The notes below the pieces were generated by a model. It saw only the letters and a program-made list of their open reading frames with translations. It was not told where the DNA came from and did not search any database. The translations under genes and the position numbers were made by a program. Positions 46,120 to 55,869 of a stretch of 64,000 nt of DNA are shown one piece after another. Position 1 is the first letter of the stretch. Every line of letters starts with the position of its first letter. Origin of the DNA: Candidatus Acetothermia bacterium (lineage in GTDB: Bacteria > Bipolaricaulota > Bipolaricaulia > RBG-16-55-9); assembly GCA_016201405.1 (NCBI GenBank), contig JACQCZ010000014.1, positions 1-64,000 on the forward strand, given 5' to 3'.

Positions 46120-48258
46120 ATGGCGATGAGACTGAATTTATATAAATTAATTACAGGAATCTTGCTGCTCGTCGCAGCGCTAGTGACTCTGCTCAGCTGC
46201 AGCCTGCCACTTGGTGATCTTCAGTCGCCCAAAGGTGTCCTCAGCAGCACACCTGGCCCTTCTGAGTCAGCTCTGGCCTGGTTCCAAGGACAGGTGCTTG
46301 TTGGCTATGATAGCGATGCTGCACTCACTCAAATTGCAAACACCATCAACGGGCGTGTCGTGAATACAATTCCCGAGATAGGTGCAGCTCGGATTGATCT
46401 GCCCGCGAATCTATCAGTCACTGAAGCTGTCACACTCTTGATGCAGAGCCGCCCTGATGGGCTGCGCTATGCCGAGCCCAATTACATTCGAAAGCTCATT
46501 CAGCCCGAAAACGTGGACGGGCTTGAGCCCAACTTGGCCGATGCGCAAGGTGTGAGTGGTGAGCAGTCGGGAAGGTACGACGACCCGCTTCAAGTCCGCC
46601 AGTGGGGACTCTCCAAGATTCATGCCGAAGAGGCTTGGCAGCAAGCAACAGGCCGAGGGGTCATCATTGGCATCGTGGATACGGGGATCGACGGAACTCA
46701 TCCCGATCTCATTGGCAAGCAGCTTCAAGGAAGGAGCTGTCTGGATGACAAGCCAATTGAGCCGGACTCAGACGGCTCGCAAAGTGAAAATGCCCATGCA
46801 TCGCATGTCGCTGGAATTGCGACAGCCAATGGGGACAACCACTTTGGTATCGTAGGGGTCGCGCCCGACGCCCGATTTATGTCGCTCCGCATCTTTGACA
46901 AGCGGATGGAAGAACCGGACAACCCAGAAGGCTATGTCGGCGATGACAAAGTGGCAGCATGCATCATCTGGGCAGCCACAATCGGCCCTGATGGCATCAA
47001 GAATTCTGGAGATGAAGCGCGGGTTCTTAACAATAGCTGGGGTGGCCGTGGCTACAGCCAGACCCTGAAAGAGGGCATAGACAAGGTCATCTCGAGTGGC
47101 GTCACGTTCGTCAACTCGATGGGCAACTCTGGCTCCGACGAGACATTAAATCCGACGGCTACACCAGGGGTGCTCGGCGTTGGCGCGACGAGTGCTCATG
47201 ACAAGAAGAGTGATTTCTCAACAATGGGACCTACAATCTCGATCGGTGCTCCGGGTGAAGACATCCTCTCCTCCGTGCCTCAATGGCTCCTCAAGCCGGA
47301 TGGCTCGCCCTATGACTTCCAATATTTCGATGGAACATCAATGGCCGCTCCCCAAGTCACGGGAGCCATAGCTCTCTTGCTGCAGAAGTTCCCGAAAGCG
47401 ACGCCCTATCAGCTCAAAAAGGTCATTGAGGGCACTGCGGATGACATCGAGACACCAGGCTTTGACCGCCTGACGGGCTTTGGCAGGCTCAATCTGGCCA
47501 AGGCGCTCGGCATCATGAGTCTGCCGGAAGATGGAGCCACAGTCATCGTCCATGTCCTCACCCACAACGCGGGTGACACCAATCACGATGGGCGTGTCGA
47601 CCAGAGTGATAAGCCGATTGGTGTCCCGTACACCGATGTCATTTTACGCAACAGCCACGGGGACGACCGCTATTTTGTACAGACCAATGCAGAAGGCAAT
47701 GCCGAGTTCTACAGCATTGATCCAGGCCCATATCAGGTGCTGGTCGGCGCTGGAGACGTGATGACGCAGCTCTTCCGGCCAGCCAACCGCCTCACGCAGC
47801 GCACACAAATCACTGCGATCAGCGGCCAGACAGCAGAAGCCTCAGTCGAATTCAATACGACGTTGAGCGTTTCGATTTCGTGGTCTGAGCCGGTCACGGT
47901 CGAGCTTCAAGTCTCTGAGCCTAGATCCAAAAAGGAATATGCGTGGGTGACTGCGAGTGCTGGCAACGCCAAGTGGGGGACCTTCTCATCCTCCAGCCAA
48001 AGTGATACATACATCCTTAGTGATAAGCACTTCCCGAATGCAGTTTATAAATTGGCGTTGAGTGGCAAGAAGATTGCTAGCTCAGCCAAGGTGAGTGTTA
48101 CAATAACGGAGAATGGCATCTCTGAAACGTATGGGCCATTCACAGTTCAGCCGGGTCAAGTCCTAGCTTCAACCGAGTGGGAGGGCTGGTGGGAGAACTT
48201 TCCAGATAAAGACTTAGGATTTACGGAAAAGGGCCCAGGAGGACCTTGGGTCTATTGA
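46120..48258 (+). CDS. Secreted/lipoprotein S8-family serine peptidase
   Basis: Lipobox-like VTLLSCS; GIVDTGIDGTHPDL, NAHASHVAGIA, DGTSMAAPQVTGAIALL; EF-hand-like DTNHDGRVDQSD. Confidence 0.93.
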   Translation: MAMRLNLYKLITGILLLVAALVTLLSCSLPLGDLQSPKGVLSSTPGPSESALAWFQGQVLVGYDSDAALTQIANTINGRVVNTIPEIGAARIDLPANLSVTEAVTLLMQSRPDGLRYAEPNYIRKLIQPENVDGLEPNLADAQGVSGEQSGRYDDPLQVRQWGLSKIHAEEAWQQATGRGVIIGIVDTGIDGTHPDLIGKQLQGRSCLDDKPIEPDSDGSQSENAHASHVAGIATANGDNHFGIVGVAPDARFMSLRIFDKRMEEPDNPEGYVGDDKVAACIIWAATIGPDGIKNSGDEARVLNNSWGGRGYSQTLKEGIDKVISSGVTFVNSMGNSGSDETLNPTATPGVLGVGATSAHDKKSDFSTMGPTISIGAPGEDILSSVPQWLLKPDGSPYDFQYFDGTSMAAPQVTGAIALLLQKFPKATPYQLKKVIEGTADDIETPGFDRLTGFGRLNLAKALGIMSLPEDGATVIVHVLTHNAGDTNHDGRVDQSDKPIGVPYTDVILRNSHGDDRYFVQTNAEGNAEFYSIDPGPYQVLVGAGDVMTQLFRPANRLTQRTQITAISGQTAEASVEFNTTLSVSISWSEPVTVELQVSEPRSKKEYAWVTASAGNAKWGTFSSSSQSDTYILSDKHFPNAVYKLALSGKKIASSAKVSVTITENGISETYGPFTVQPGQVLASTEWEGWWENFPDKDLGFTEKGPGGPWVY

Positions 48259-48270
48259 GGCATAACTACA

Positions 48271-49059
48271 ATGAAAGTCTGTCTGCTGGCGAGCGGCTCC
48301 AGCGGCAATTGCACATATGTCACGGCAGGAGAGACAGGGGTCCTGATTGATGCGGGAATCCCCCTCTCGCGCATTTCTGAAGAGCTTTCCGAGATCGGAT
48401 CCGATCTCTCAACGATCAACGCCATTCTCGTCTCACATGAGCACACCGATCACACCAAAGAGCTGATTCGTGTCGCCTACCGCACGGAATGCCCCGTCTA
48501 TCTTAGCCGCCGGACCGCGAATAAGATGCCCGAATTGCTTCAGTACCACCTCATCCCAAAGACATTTCAGATTCAGGAGTGCTTTCAGATAGGTGACCTC
48601 ACGATTGAGCCCTTTCCGGTCTTTCATGATGCCGTGGAGCCTTGCGGCTTTCTGATCACTGGCCCATCCCATTGTCATGAAGACAAGGTTTCCTTTGGCA
48701 TTGCAACAGATTTGGGTGCGGTGACGCCGCCTCTCATTGAGACCTTAAAGCGCTGCCATGCACTGGCCCTTGAATCCAACCATGACGTTGAGATGCTGAT
48801 GAATGGGCATTATCCCTGGGATTTGAAACAGCGAATTCGCAGTCCTATCGGGCATCTGTCGAACAACGAAGCGGCAAAGCTTCTCTTGCAGCTCGTGGAA
48901 CATGGAAATTTGCAGAAGGCAGTCTTGGCTCATATTAGCCAGCACAATAACCGCCCTGATCTGGCGTTAGAGACCGCAAATTCGTATCTGAATGGTCTAT
49001 TCGATTGCGATCTTCATTTGTCTTACCATGACAAGCGCAGCGAAGTGCTTCTCTTTTAA
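48271..49059 (+). CDS. MBL-fold metallohydrolase (YycJ/WalJ-like)
   Basis: LLASGSSGNCTYVTAGETGVLIDAGIP, VSHEHTDHTKEL. Confidence 0.9.
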   Translation: MKVCLLASGSSGNCTYVTAGETGVLIDAGIPLSRISEELSEIGSDLSTINAILVSHEHTDHTKELIRVAYRTECPVYLSRRTANKMPELLQYHLIPKTFQIQECFQIGDLTIEPFPVFHDAVEPCGFLITGPSHCHEDKVSFGIATDLGAVTPPLIETLKRCHALALESNHDVEMLMNGHYPWDLKQRIRSPIGHLSNNEAAKLLLQLVEHGNLQKAVLAHISQHNNRPDLALETANSYLNGLFDCDLHLSYHDKRSEVLLF

Positions 49060-49236
49060 TTTTCATTTCAGAGTTGGTTGCCGTCACTTGATGGGTCTTT
49101 CCCAAGCACCGACTTAGGGTGACATGTGCAACTCATCAATCTCTACTCGAAGTCTTTGTCATCCACCTGCTTTTCACCTTCCTTCCATTCGCTTTCCACC
49201 TAGATAGGCGTACGTTGTCAACTGCTTAGAAGGGAG

Positions 49237-49527
49237 GTGAATAGAATGGCCCGAATCAAGACAGAAGAGTTTAGCACAAGTGATTTGGAGCGGCAGAGGA
49301 AAGTGCTTCCTATTCAGAGCATCTCTGAGCCCGGATGTTATGTGGATACAAGCACAGGTCACCTCATCCGAGTCAACACCCCAATGCTAGAAATTGGCGG
49401 CACCGTCTTTCAAGGATTTAACTCGAAGGACGCCTGGTTTGTCGGAAAGATCCACGACGACCCATATTTGCCAATCGATGAGGCACGCATCGTGGCTGCC
49501 AATTGCAGTTTCCCAGTAAATTTCTGA
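49237..49527 (+). CDS. Hypothetical protein
   Basis: 96-aa ORF with SD agggaggtg upstream; no family recognised. Confidence 0.5.
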   Translation: MNRMARIKTEEFSTSDLERQRKVLPIQSISEPGCYVDTSTGHLIRVNTPMLEIGGTVFQGFNSKDAWFVGKIHDDPYLPIDEARIVAANCSFPVNF

Positions 49528-49905
49528 ACGGTTGTGAAGAGTTTATGGGAATTGGCTCGATAGACAACTTTGAAGTCTAAGCGACGCAGAAGCCGAATTT
49601 GTCAATACCGGCATATGCGCCGCTTAGCTCTTGTGCAAGCGGACTACAACGGATGGGTGCAAATTTTTGAAGAATTCATGATCATCGAAAGTCTAGATAG
49701 GCAAAGATAATGCAATTAATCGTACAAAGACTAAACATAAACGAGACAAATGCGACACCTCAAGGTCTCTTCGGTTTTTCGTAGCTATGCAATCTTCCAA
49801 TAGAGTTGCTGGTGGAGAGGGCTTGGCTATTGGACTGCAGGGTTTTGCCACGCATCCCACCTCTTGGCGTGGATTTTCCCCCGGCAGCAGCCAAGCTCTT
49901 TCCTT

Positions 49906-50826
49906 TTAAGCTCCCAAAAGGATGAGCAAGATTGTCAAGCTGATGACACTCAGCACTGTCGTCACAAGCACAACGGACGACACAAATTTGGGGTCTCGTT
50001 TGTAATAGCTTGCTAGCACGAGAGCATTGACTGCCGATGGCATACTAACTTCGATTACTGCGACTTTGTGCGTCAGCCCGCTAAACCCAAGGAGGAGTGA
50101 GAGACCCCAGGCTACAAGTGGCGCGAGGCCAAGTCTCAACGCTGTTGCTGCACCAAGAAGCTTCAGTTGCTGCCCCAGTCGGACTCCAACAAGCTGTGTT
50201 CCGAGCAGAATAAGCATCATCGGAATAGCAGCATTGGCAAGCAATTGGAGCGGGCGAAGCGCAAAGAGGGGAATCTCAAAGCCGATGGCTTTGACAAGCA
50301 AGGCCAATATCACGGCGTAGAAGAGCGGAGTCTTTGCTATGCTAATAACCGGCTTCCAGGACCACTCTTCACCCGAAGTTGCGATCACAACCCCAAGTGT
50401 GGACATCAGAAGTGTGGAGGTGGTGAGATAGACAATGCCGAGAGAGAATCCGTCTTGCCCGAAGGCGAAGAGCAATAGCGGGAGGCCGTAATTCCCGCCA
50501 TTGGTAAAGACAATTGCCAGAGCAAAGGCCGCGCTGGTATGGCTATCGAGTTTTCCAAGTCTGCTCGCGATCCAGGCAATCCCCCAGAAGATGAGTGTGA
50601 AGAGAAGGACGAATTTGCCAAATTCAAAGAAGATGGCTGCCTCAATCCTGTCATTCAGAAGAGATGTGAAGATAAGGGATGGTGACAAGAGCCAAAAGGT
50701 CAGTTTTGAGAGCATGTCAGGCTTAATGTGGCCGCGCTGGGTCAGGAAATAACCGACCGAGACCAATACCAAAATGGGGAAGAGGACGTTGAGAAAGATC
50801 ATGTCTTTTAGTATATGGCGAATCAA
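49906..50826 (-). CDS. AEC-family transporter (auxin efflux carrier-like)
   Basis: Multi-TM; FTNGGNYGLPLLLFAFG, ISMPSAVNALVLASYY-like C-terminal repeat. Confidence 0.88.
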   Translation of the reverse strand: MIRHILKDMIFLNVLFPILVLVSVGYFLTQRGHIKPDMLSKLTFWLLSPSLIFTSLLNDRIEAAIFFEFGKFVLLFTLIFWGIAWIASRLGKLDSHTSAAFALAIVFTNGGNYGLPLLLFAFGQDGFSLGIVYLTTSTLLMSTLGVVIATSGEEWSWKPVISIAKTPLFYAVILALLVKAIGFEIPLFALRPLQLLANAAIPMMLILLGTQLVGVRLGQQLKLLGAATALRLGLAPLVAWGLSLLLGFSGLTHKVAVIEVSMPSAVNALVLASYYKRDPKFVSSVVLVTTVLSVISLTILLILLGA

Positions 50827-50913
50827 TTCTCAATGAAATAATGAGTACAGAGCCGTCTGGATTTGAACCGACCCGGATCAACTGCTACACTGTGCGGTCG
50901 TGAGGAAACCTTC

Positions 50914-51708
50914 ATGAAAAACATGCTAACCAACGCGCTTCTTGCACTTATATCACTTCTCTTTCTGCTCTTTGTCGGAGTCAAAGGGTTGGCCCTTTTG
51001 CAAAACTTACTGGGTGCACCTGCCGTCGAATCCGCTAGTAAGAACCAAGACGTTTATGCCGGATTGGCACCCGAAAAGATCGGAATTGATGTCTTTGAAA
51101 AGCAAGGCTGCATGGCCTGCCATAATCTTGATCTAAAGGGAGGCACAATTGCGCCTTCGCTCGACAACTTTGCGGAGCGCTGGAATGGGAGCGCCGATCA
51201 GCTCAAAGCGAAGCTTCTGGATCCAAAGTCAGTCGTGCCAAACTCAATCATGCCTTCGTTTGGTCGTCTTAGTGATGAGGAGCTAGATGGCGTGGTTGCC
51301 TATTTGCTCACGCTGAAGAGCACTCACTCTGGGCCAGATAATGCCGATCAAGCGACCATTTCTATTCCGACTCTGAAAGATACCAGTGGAAAGAATGACA
51401 TTCCAAAATTTTCCATGGATCAGGTGAAGCGCGGGCAAGAGCTCTTTATGAACAATGGCTGTATTGGATGCCATACGGTCAATGGGGTTGCCAAAGGTGG
51501 CTCAATTGGGCCCAACCTTACTCATGAATCTGAGCGTAAGCGAAGCGATGAGTGGGAGCTCGACCACTTAAAGCAGCCTTATTCAGTTTATGTGATTGGC
51601 TCAGCCGATAATGTCATCTGCCGTTTGAGCACATGCATGCCTGGCTTTGGTAGCCTCTCTCCAGAAGATTTGAAAGCGCTCGTTGCCTTTTTGCAGAGCC
51701 TTAAATGA
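50914..51708 (+). CDS. Membrane-anchored diheme c-type cytochrome
   Basis: N-terminal TM; CMACH and CIGCH heme motifs, each followed by Met-containing segments. Confidence 0.9.
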   Translation: MKNMLTNALLALISLLFLLFVGVKGLALLQNLLGAPAVESASKNQDVYAGLAPEKIGIDVFEKQGCMACHNLDLKGGTIAPSLDNFAERWNGSADQLKAKLLDPKSVVPNSIMPSFGRLSDEELDGVVAYLLTLKSTHSGPDNADQATISIPTLKDTSGKNDIPKFSMDQVKRGQELFMNNGCIGCHTVNGVAKGGSIGPNLTHESERKRSDEWELDHLKQPYSVYVIGSADNVICRLSTCMPGFGSLSPEDLKALVAFLQSLK

Positions 51709-51720
51709 TCAAGCCATCAA

Positions 51721-52647
51721 TCAAAGCGAACACTGCTTCGAGCCAAATAACTGATCCGCCTGATCTTTCAATTGCCCCGCAATCCGCTGCGCCCGCTTAT
51801 TCCAAAATATAAAAACAGAGCCGACAGGCGCTGCGAGTACATCATCAATCAACCGATCAAAGAGAGCTCGGTCAGGAAGCTGAAGCGCAACGCCACAGGC
51901 ATAATCTACTTTGTTCTCCAAGAAATCGGGAGCCAGCTCAATGGCGCGCTGAAAATGAGTGGCGGCATCATTCAGGTTTCCACCCGGTAGCTGCGAGAGA
52001 AATGAGCCAAGCGCCCGATGCGGGCCAGCCGCAAAGTACGTCTCATCCACATCAACAGAATGCTCAAAGCTCTTCTGAATACAGGGCAAGTCATTAAAAC
52101 CCCGCGAGATGCGCTCTGCATCCGATAAATTATCAATCCATTTCCCCCAATCATTCCCAGCCCAGAAGAGCCCAGCCAATGAGTGATCCGATTCAGCTGC
52201 GCCACCTTCTTTTTGGACCTCCTGAATGACAGGGAGCGAGACGGCGCATAGAAAATCCAAATTGTCTGGAAACTTTACGCCTATGCGAGCCAGTCCATGA
52301 AAGAGCCCTCGGCGGAAGGATTCAGCCCGATCCTCTTTGGCACTCAGATATTCAATTCCTAGCATAAAGTAGCCTTGTGCTGACTCGTTGAGCGAATGCG
52401 GCTGATCAGGCTGCGACTCCAGCACGCGTTCATAGAGCCGAAGAGCTTGGCAAAGCTGAGTCTCATCAAAATCGTCATCGTCTTGAAAGGCTTTATCCGC
52501 ACGAGCGAGCAGATCTTCTACGGAGCTGCCTTGGTCAGAATCTTGAGGCGCCAGGCACATTTCAAGAGTCAAGTTTTGTGCCGGAGCCGTGATTGAAAAT
52601 GGCATCCACACAGCAGTAGCAAATAGCATGATCCATTTCGCTCGCAT
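51721..52647 (-). CDS. Secreted TPR-like hypothetical protein
   Basis: Signal peptide; FQRAIELAPDFLENKVDYACGVAL resembles TPR helices. Confidence 0.6.
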   Translation of the reverse strand: MRAKWIMLFATAVWMPFSITAPAQNLTLEMCLAPQDSDQGSSVEDLLARADKAFQDDDDFDETQLCQALRLYERVLESQPDQPHSLNESAQGYFMLGIEYLSAKEDRAESFRRGLFHGLARIGVKFPDNLDFLCAVSLPVIQEVQKEGGAAESDHSLAGLFWAGNDWGKWIDNLSDAERISRGFNDLPCIQKSFEHSVDVDETYFAAGPHRALGSFLSQLPGGNLNDAATHFQRAIELAPDFLENKVDYACGVALQLPDRALFDRLIDDVLAAPVGSVFIFWNKRAQRIAGQLKDQADQLFGSKQCSL

Positions 52648-52841
52648 AAACCAATCCTTTCCTCAAACTGACATAAATGTGAATAGCAAGAAATGAGCAG
52701 CTTTGTCAACTCAGAGGAGTGCCTTTTTCTTGATCTCTTCAGAACTAGAATTGACCTGAAAAGTCAATGAAAGTAGAATGCGCTCCGTGGGCTTAAGTCC
52801 TCTCACCAAGAAATTTTCGCGAGGGAGGAGGTCTAGTAGAG

Positions 52842-54029
52842 ATGAATCAAGAAAAGGTTCAGCCAAACGGGCTAAGCAGACGCGAGTTTCTCAAGAAGAC
52901 TGGAGCTGCAGGGCTTGGTTTTTATGTTGCGGGGGCTCTATTGCGGTCGCAAAGCGCGTTTGCAAGCGATATGCCGACAGATTTGCTTGATGCCGTAGCA
53001 AAAGAAGATGGGAAATTGAACATCTTCAACTGGTCCTACTACATTGCCGAAGACCCAGTCACAGACAAAGATTACGGCGTCGACCTCACCGACGTGACGC
53101 CCACAATTGAAAAATTCCAGCAAGAGTTCAATATTAGCGTCACTTATGACACCTTTGAGAGCCAGGAAGAGATGCTGGCCAAAGTGAGACCGGGCGGAAG
53201 CGGATACGATGTCGTCGTCTTCACCAATTATTATGTTCCGCAGGCGAAAGGACTCAAGCTGATTCAGCCGCTCGATAGATCCTGGCTCACCAATGCGGAG
53301 AATCTTCTCTCACGTTTTCAAGGACCGCCCTTTGGGCCCGATCCCGAGTTTGTTGTCCCCTATCTTTGGGGAGTCACGGGCTATGCTTACAATCAAGGAG
53401 CCGTTCATGGTGATTCACGCGTAGGGCACTGGTCCCTTCTATTTCGGGGGAACGAATACAAGAACAAAATGACAATGCTAGACAGCGTCTTTATAGACGG
53501 CGTCAACGCCGCACTTGCACATCTTGGTTTTTCTATCAATGAAAGGTCCCGTGTCCCGTTGCTAGCCGCTGGTGATGTTCTTATGGAGCAAAAGCCGCTT
53601 CTTCAAGCCTACACCTCAGGTACAGTTCGAGACCAGCTCGCAACTGGCGATGTGCTGATTGCGCAGCTCTGGACGGGCGATGCGCTTGCTGCTCAGCAGC
53701 AGAACGCCGCCATTCAATTTGCGTTTCCGAATGAGGGCTCAGATGTCTGGGTTGATTCGATGAGTGTGTTAGCAGAATCGAAGCGCCCTGCCACGGCTCA
53801 CCTCTGGATGAATTACATACTTCGGCCTCGAGTTGCTGCCGGCATCGCCACCTGGGTGGCTTATGCGACGCCCAACAATGCAGCTTTGGATTTCATTCCG
53901 GAGGCGCAGCGCACCAGCACAGTGATCTATCCTAGCGATGACGACCTCAAGAATTACGCGCTCTTTGTATTACCCGAGGGAGACGCACTTGCGCTCCGCC
54001 AGCAGATCGCAGATGAGCTGCTAGGCTAA
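52842..54029 (+). CDS. potD: Spermidine/putrescine-type ABC transporter substrate-binding protein with Tat signal
   Basis: LSRREFLKKTGAAGLGFYVAGALL; LNIFNWSYYIAED...MLAKVRPGGSGYDVVVFTNYYV. Confidence 0.9.
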   Translation: MNQEKVQPNGLSRREFLKKTGAAGLGFYVAGALLRSQSAFASDMPTDLLDAVAKEDGKLNIFNWSYYIAEDPVTDKDYGVDLTDVTPTIEKFQQEFNISVTYDTFESQEEMLAKVRPGGSGYDVVVFTNYYVPQAKGLKLIQPLDRSWLTNAENLLSRFQGPPFGPDPEFVVPYLWGVTGYAYNQGAVHGDSRVGHWSLLFRGNEYKNKMTMLDSVFIDGVNAALAHLGFSINERSRVPLLAAGDVLMEQKPLLQAYTSGTVRDQLATGDVLIAQLWTGDALAAQQQNAAIQFAFPNEGSDVWVDSMSVLAESKRPATAHLWMNYILRPRVAAGIATWVAYATPNNAALDFIPEAQRTSTVIYPSDDDLKNYALFVLPEGDALALRQQIADELLG

Positions 54030-54042
54030 GTCTCACTCGAAC

Positions 54043-54993
54043 GTGGATAACCCGAGGGGGATGAGATCAGTTCGTCATCGTCTCGGCCGCTTCTTATGGC
54101 AGCATCCAGGCGCCAAGGCCGGGACCGCACTCAGTCCAATCGTATTTTGGATTGCACTCTTTATTGTGGGACCGCTCTTTGTGGTGCTCTTCTACAGTTT
54201 CCTTACGAGCGGCCCATTTGGATCTATTCAATACAACCCCACCCTTGAGAATTACCAGAAGACGTTTGTAGCTAATGATCTTAGAACCAACGAGCCGACT
54301 CCAAACTGGCTCTATCTCAACATCTTTGGCCGCTCGCTCGCGCTCGCATTTGTCACGACTCTTATCTGTATGTTGCTTGGCTATCCCGTGGCCTATTGGA
54401 TTGCGCTGCGCGGCGGACGCTACAAAAACCTCTGGATCGCGCTCTTTATTATGCCCTTCTGGACGAGCTATGTGGTGCGCATCTTTGCCTGGATGTTTTT
54501 GTTGCGTGATCCTTCCGGATTTATCAACCAGCTCCTGTTGCAATCGGGTCTGATTCAAGAACCGGTGCAGCTTCTCTACAACGTGACTGGCGTTCTGATC
54601 GGCATGGTCTATACTTACCTGCCCTTCGCGGTCATTCCACTCTATGCCTCATTGGAGCGGCTGGACCGCTCCGTCCTCGAAGCTGCCTCTGATTTGGGCG
54701 CGCGTCCGTGGCAGCGACTTCGTTATGTCACCTTGCCGCTCACCCGCGGAGGGATCATGAGCGCATGTGTGCTCACTTTTGTGCCTGCCGTAGGCGAATA
54801 TCTAATCCCTGATCTTATGGGTGGCTCAAAAGTGAACATGATTGGCAATTTTATCGCTGACAAATTCTTGCGGGATCAGAACTGGACACTGGGCTCAGCC
54901 ATGTCTGTGATCTTGATCCTGATTGTGATGGCAATCTTGATCATCTATCTCTGGCGAGGCCACAGGCATGGAATTCTTGAAGGGGACTTTTAG
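54043..54993 (+). CDS. potB: Spermidine/putrescine-type ABC permease
   Basis: Multi-TM; EAASDLGARPWQRLRYVTLPLTRGGI; follows potD. Confidence 0.92.
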   Translation: MDNPRGMRSVRHRLGRFLWQHPGAKAGTALSPIVFWIALFIVGPLFVVLFYSFLTSGPFGSIQYNPTLENYQKTFVANDLRTNEPTPNWLYLNIFGRSLALAFVTTLICMLLGYPVAYWIALRGGRYKNLWIALFIMPFWTSYVVRIFAWMFLLRDPSGFINQLLLQSGLIQEPVQLLYNVTGVLIGMVYTYLPFAVIPLYASLERLDRSVLEAASDLGARPWQRLRYVTLPLTRGGIMSACVLTFVPAVGEYLIPDLMGGSKVNMIGNFIADKFLRDQNWTLGSAMSVILILIVMAILIIYLWRGHRHGILEGDF

Positions 54994-54996
54994 CCA

Positions 54997-55869
54997 ATGG
55001 CAGCGAAAGTTCTTCGCCGATCATCATTGTCTGCTCCCATCCGAGGAATTGGCAGAATTTCATTGCCTTTATTGGTGGGATTGGTCACGCTCTTTATCTA
55101 TGCACCGATTCTTATCTTGATGATCTTCTCTTTCAACGATGCGGGGAATCTTGCCTGGTGGGATGGCTTTTCTCTCAAGTGGTACCAGCAGCTCCTGGCT
55201 GGCGAGAGCCTTTGGAGCGCGCTGCAAGTGAGCCTAATCGTGACTAGCACCTCTGTTCTGATCTCTACGGTGTTGGGGACGATCACAGCGTACGCACTCT
55301 ATCGCTGGAAATTCTGGGGCAAGAGGCTCTTTGAGAACGTCCTTTATTTGCCTCTCTATGTTCCTGAAGTTGTGCTTGGCATTTCATTGATGATGCTCTT
55401 CATCTTGTTAAAGATTCCGCGTGGCATCACGACGATGATCTTGGCTCATGTGGCCTTCACAATTCCTGTCGTAGTGCTCGTCGTTTTGGCAAGAATGCAG
55501 CGAGTGGACTGGTCTCTCGAAGAGGCGGCCATGGACTTGGGAGCCGATGAGCTCATGACACTACGAAAAGTCACGGTTCCTCTGCTTATGCCCGGAATTC
55601 TGGCAGCGGCACTGCTCGCATTCCCCTGGTCATTCAATGACTTTGTGATCACCTACTTTGTGACGGGACCTGGCCAGACACCGCTCTCAGTTTTGACCTA
55701 TGATCTGGTTCTAGGAGCCCGGCGAACCGGAGCCATGGGGCAGGTCAATGCACTTGGGACTTTAATGACTCTGACTACTCTGCTTCTTCCCTTATTGGGC
55801 TTCTTGCTGTTGCGGCTCAGGCGATTCTCTCCAGCACAATTCTTCAAAAAAAGAGGGTCACTATCTTGA
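54997..55869 (+). CDS. potC: Spermidine/putrescine-type ABC permease
   Basis: EEAAMDLGADELMTLRKVTVPLLMPGILAAALLAFPWSFNDFVITYFVTGPG. Confidence 0.93.
   Translation: MAAKVLRRSSLSAPIRGIGRISLPLLVGLVTLFIYAPILILMIFSFNDAGNLAWWDGFSLKWYQQLLAGESLWSALQVSLIVTSTSVLISTVLGTITAYALYRWKFWGKRLFENVLYLPLYVPEVVLGISLMMLFILLKIPRGITTMILAHVAFTIPVVVLVVLARMQRVDWSLEEAAMDLGADELMTLRKVTVPLLMPGILAAALLAFPWSFNDFVITYFVTGPGQTPLSVLTYDLVLGARRTGAMGQVNALGTLMTLTTLLLPLLGFLLLRLRRFSPAQFFKKRGSLS

Noticed and set aside
50850-50890. tRNA-like T-arm on the minus strand (GGTTCAAATCCAGAC) upstream of the cytochrome gene
   Set aside because: T-stem is mismatched (GTCGG vs CCAGA) and no matching acceptor, D- or anticodon arms were found; at most a tRNA remnant.
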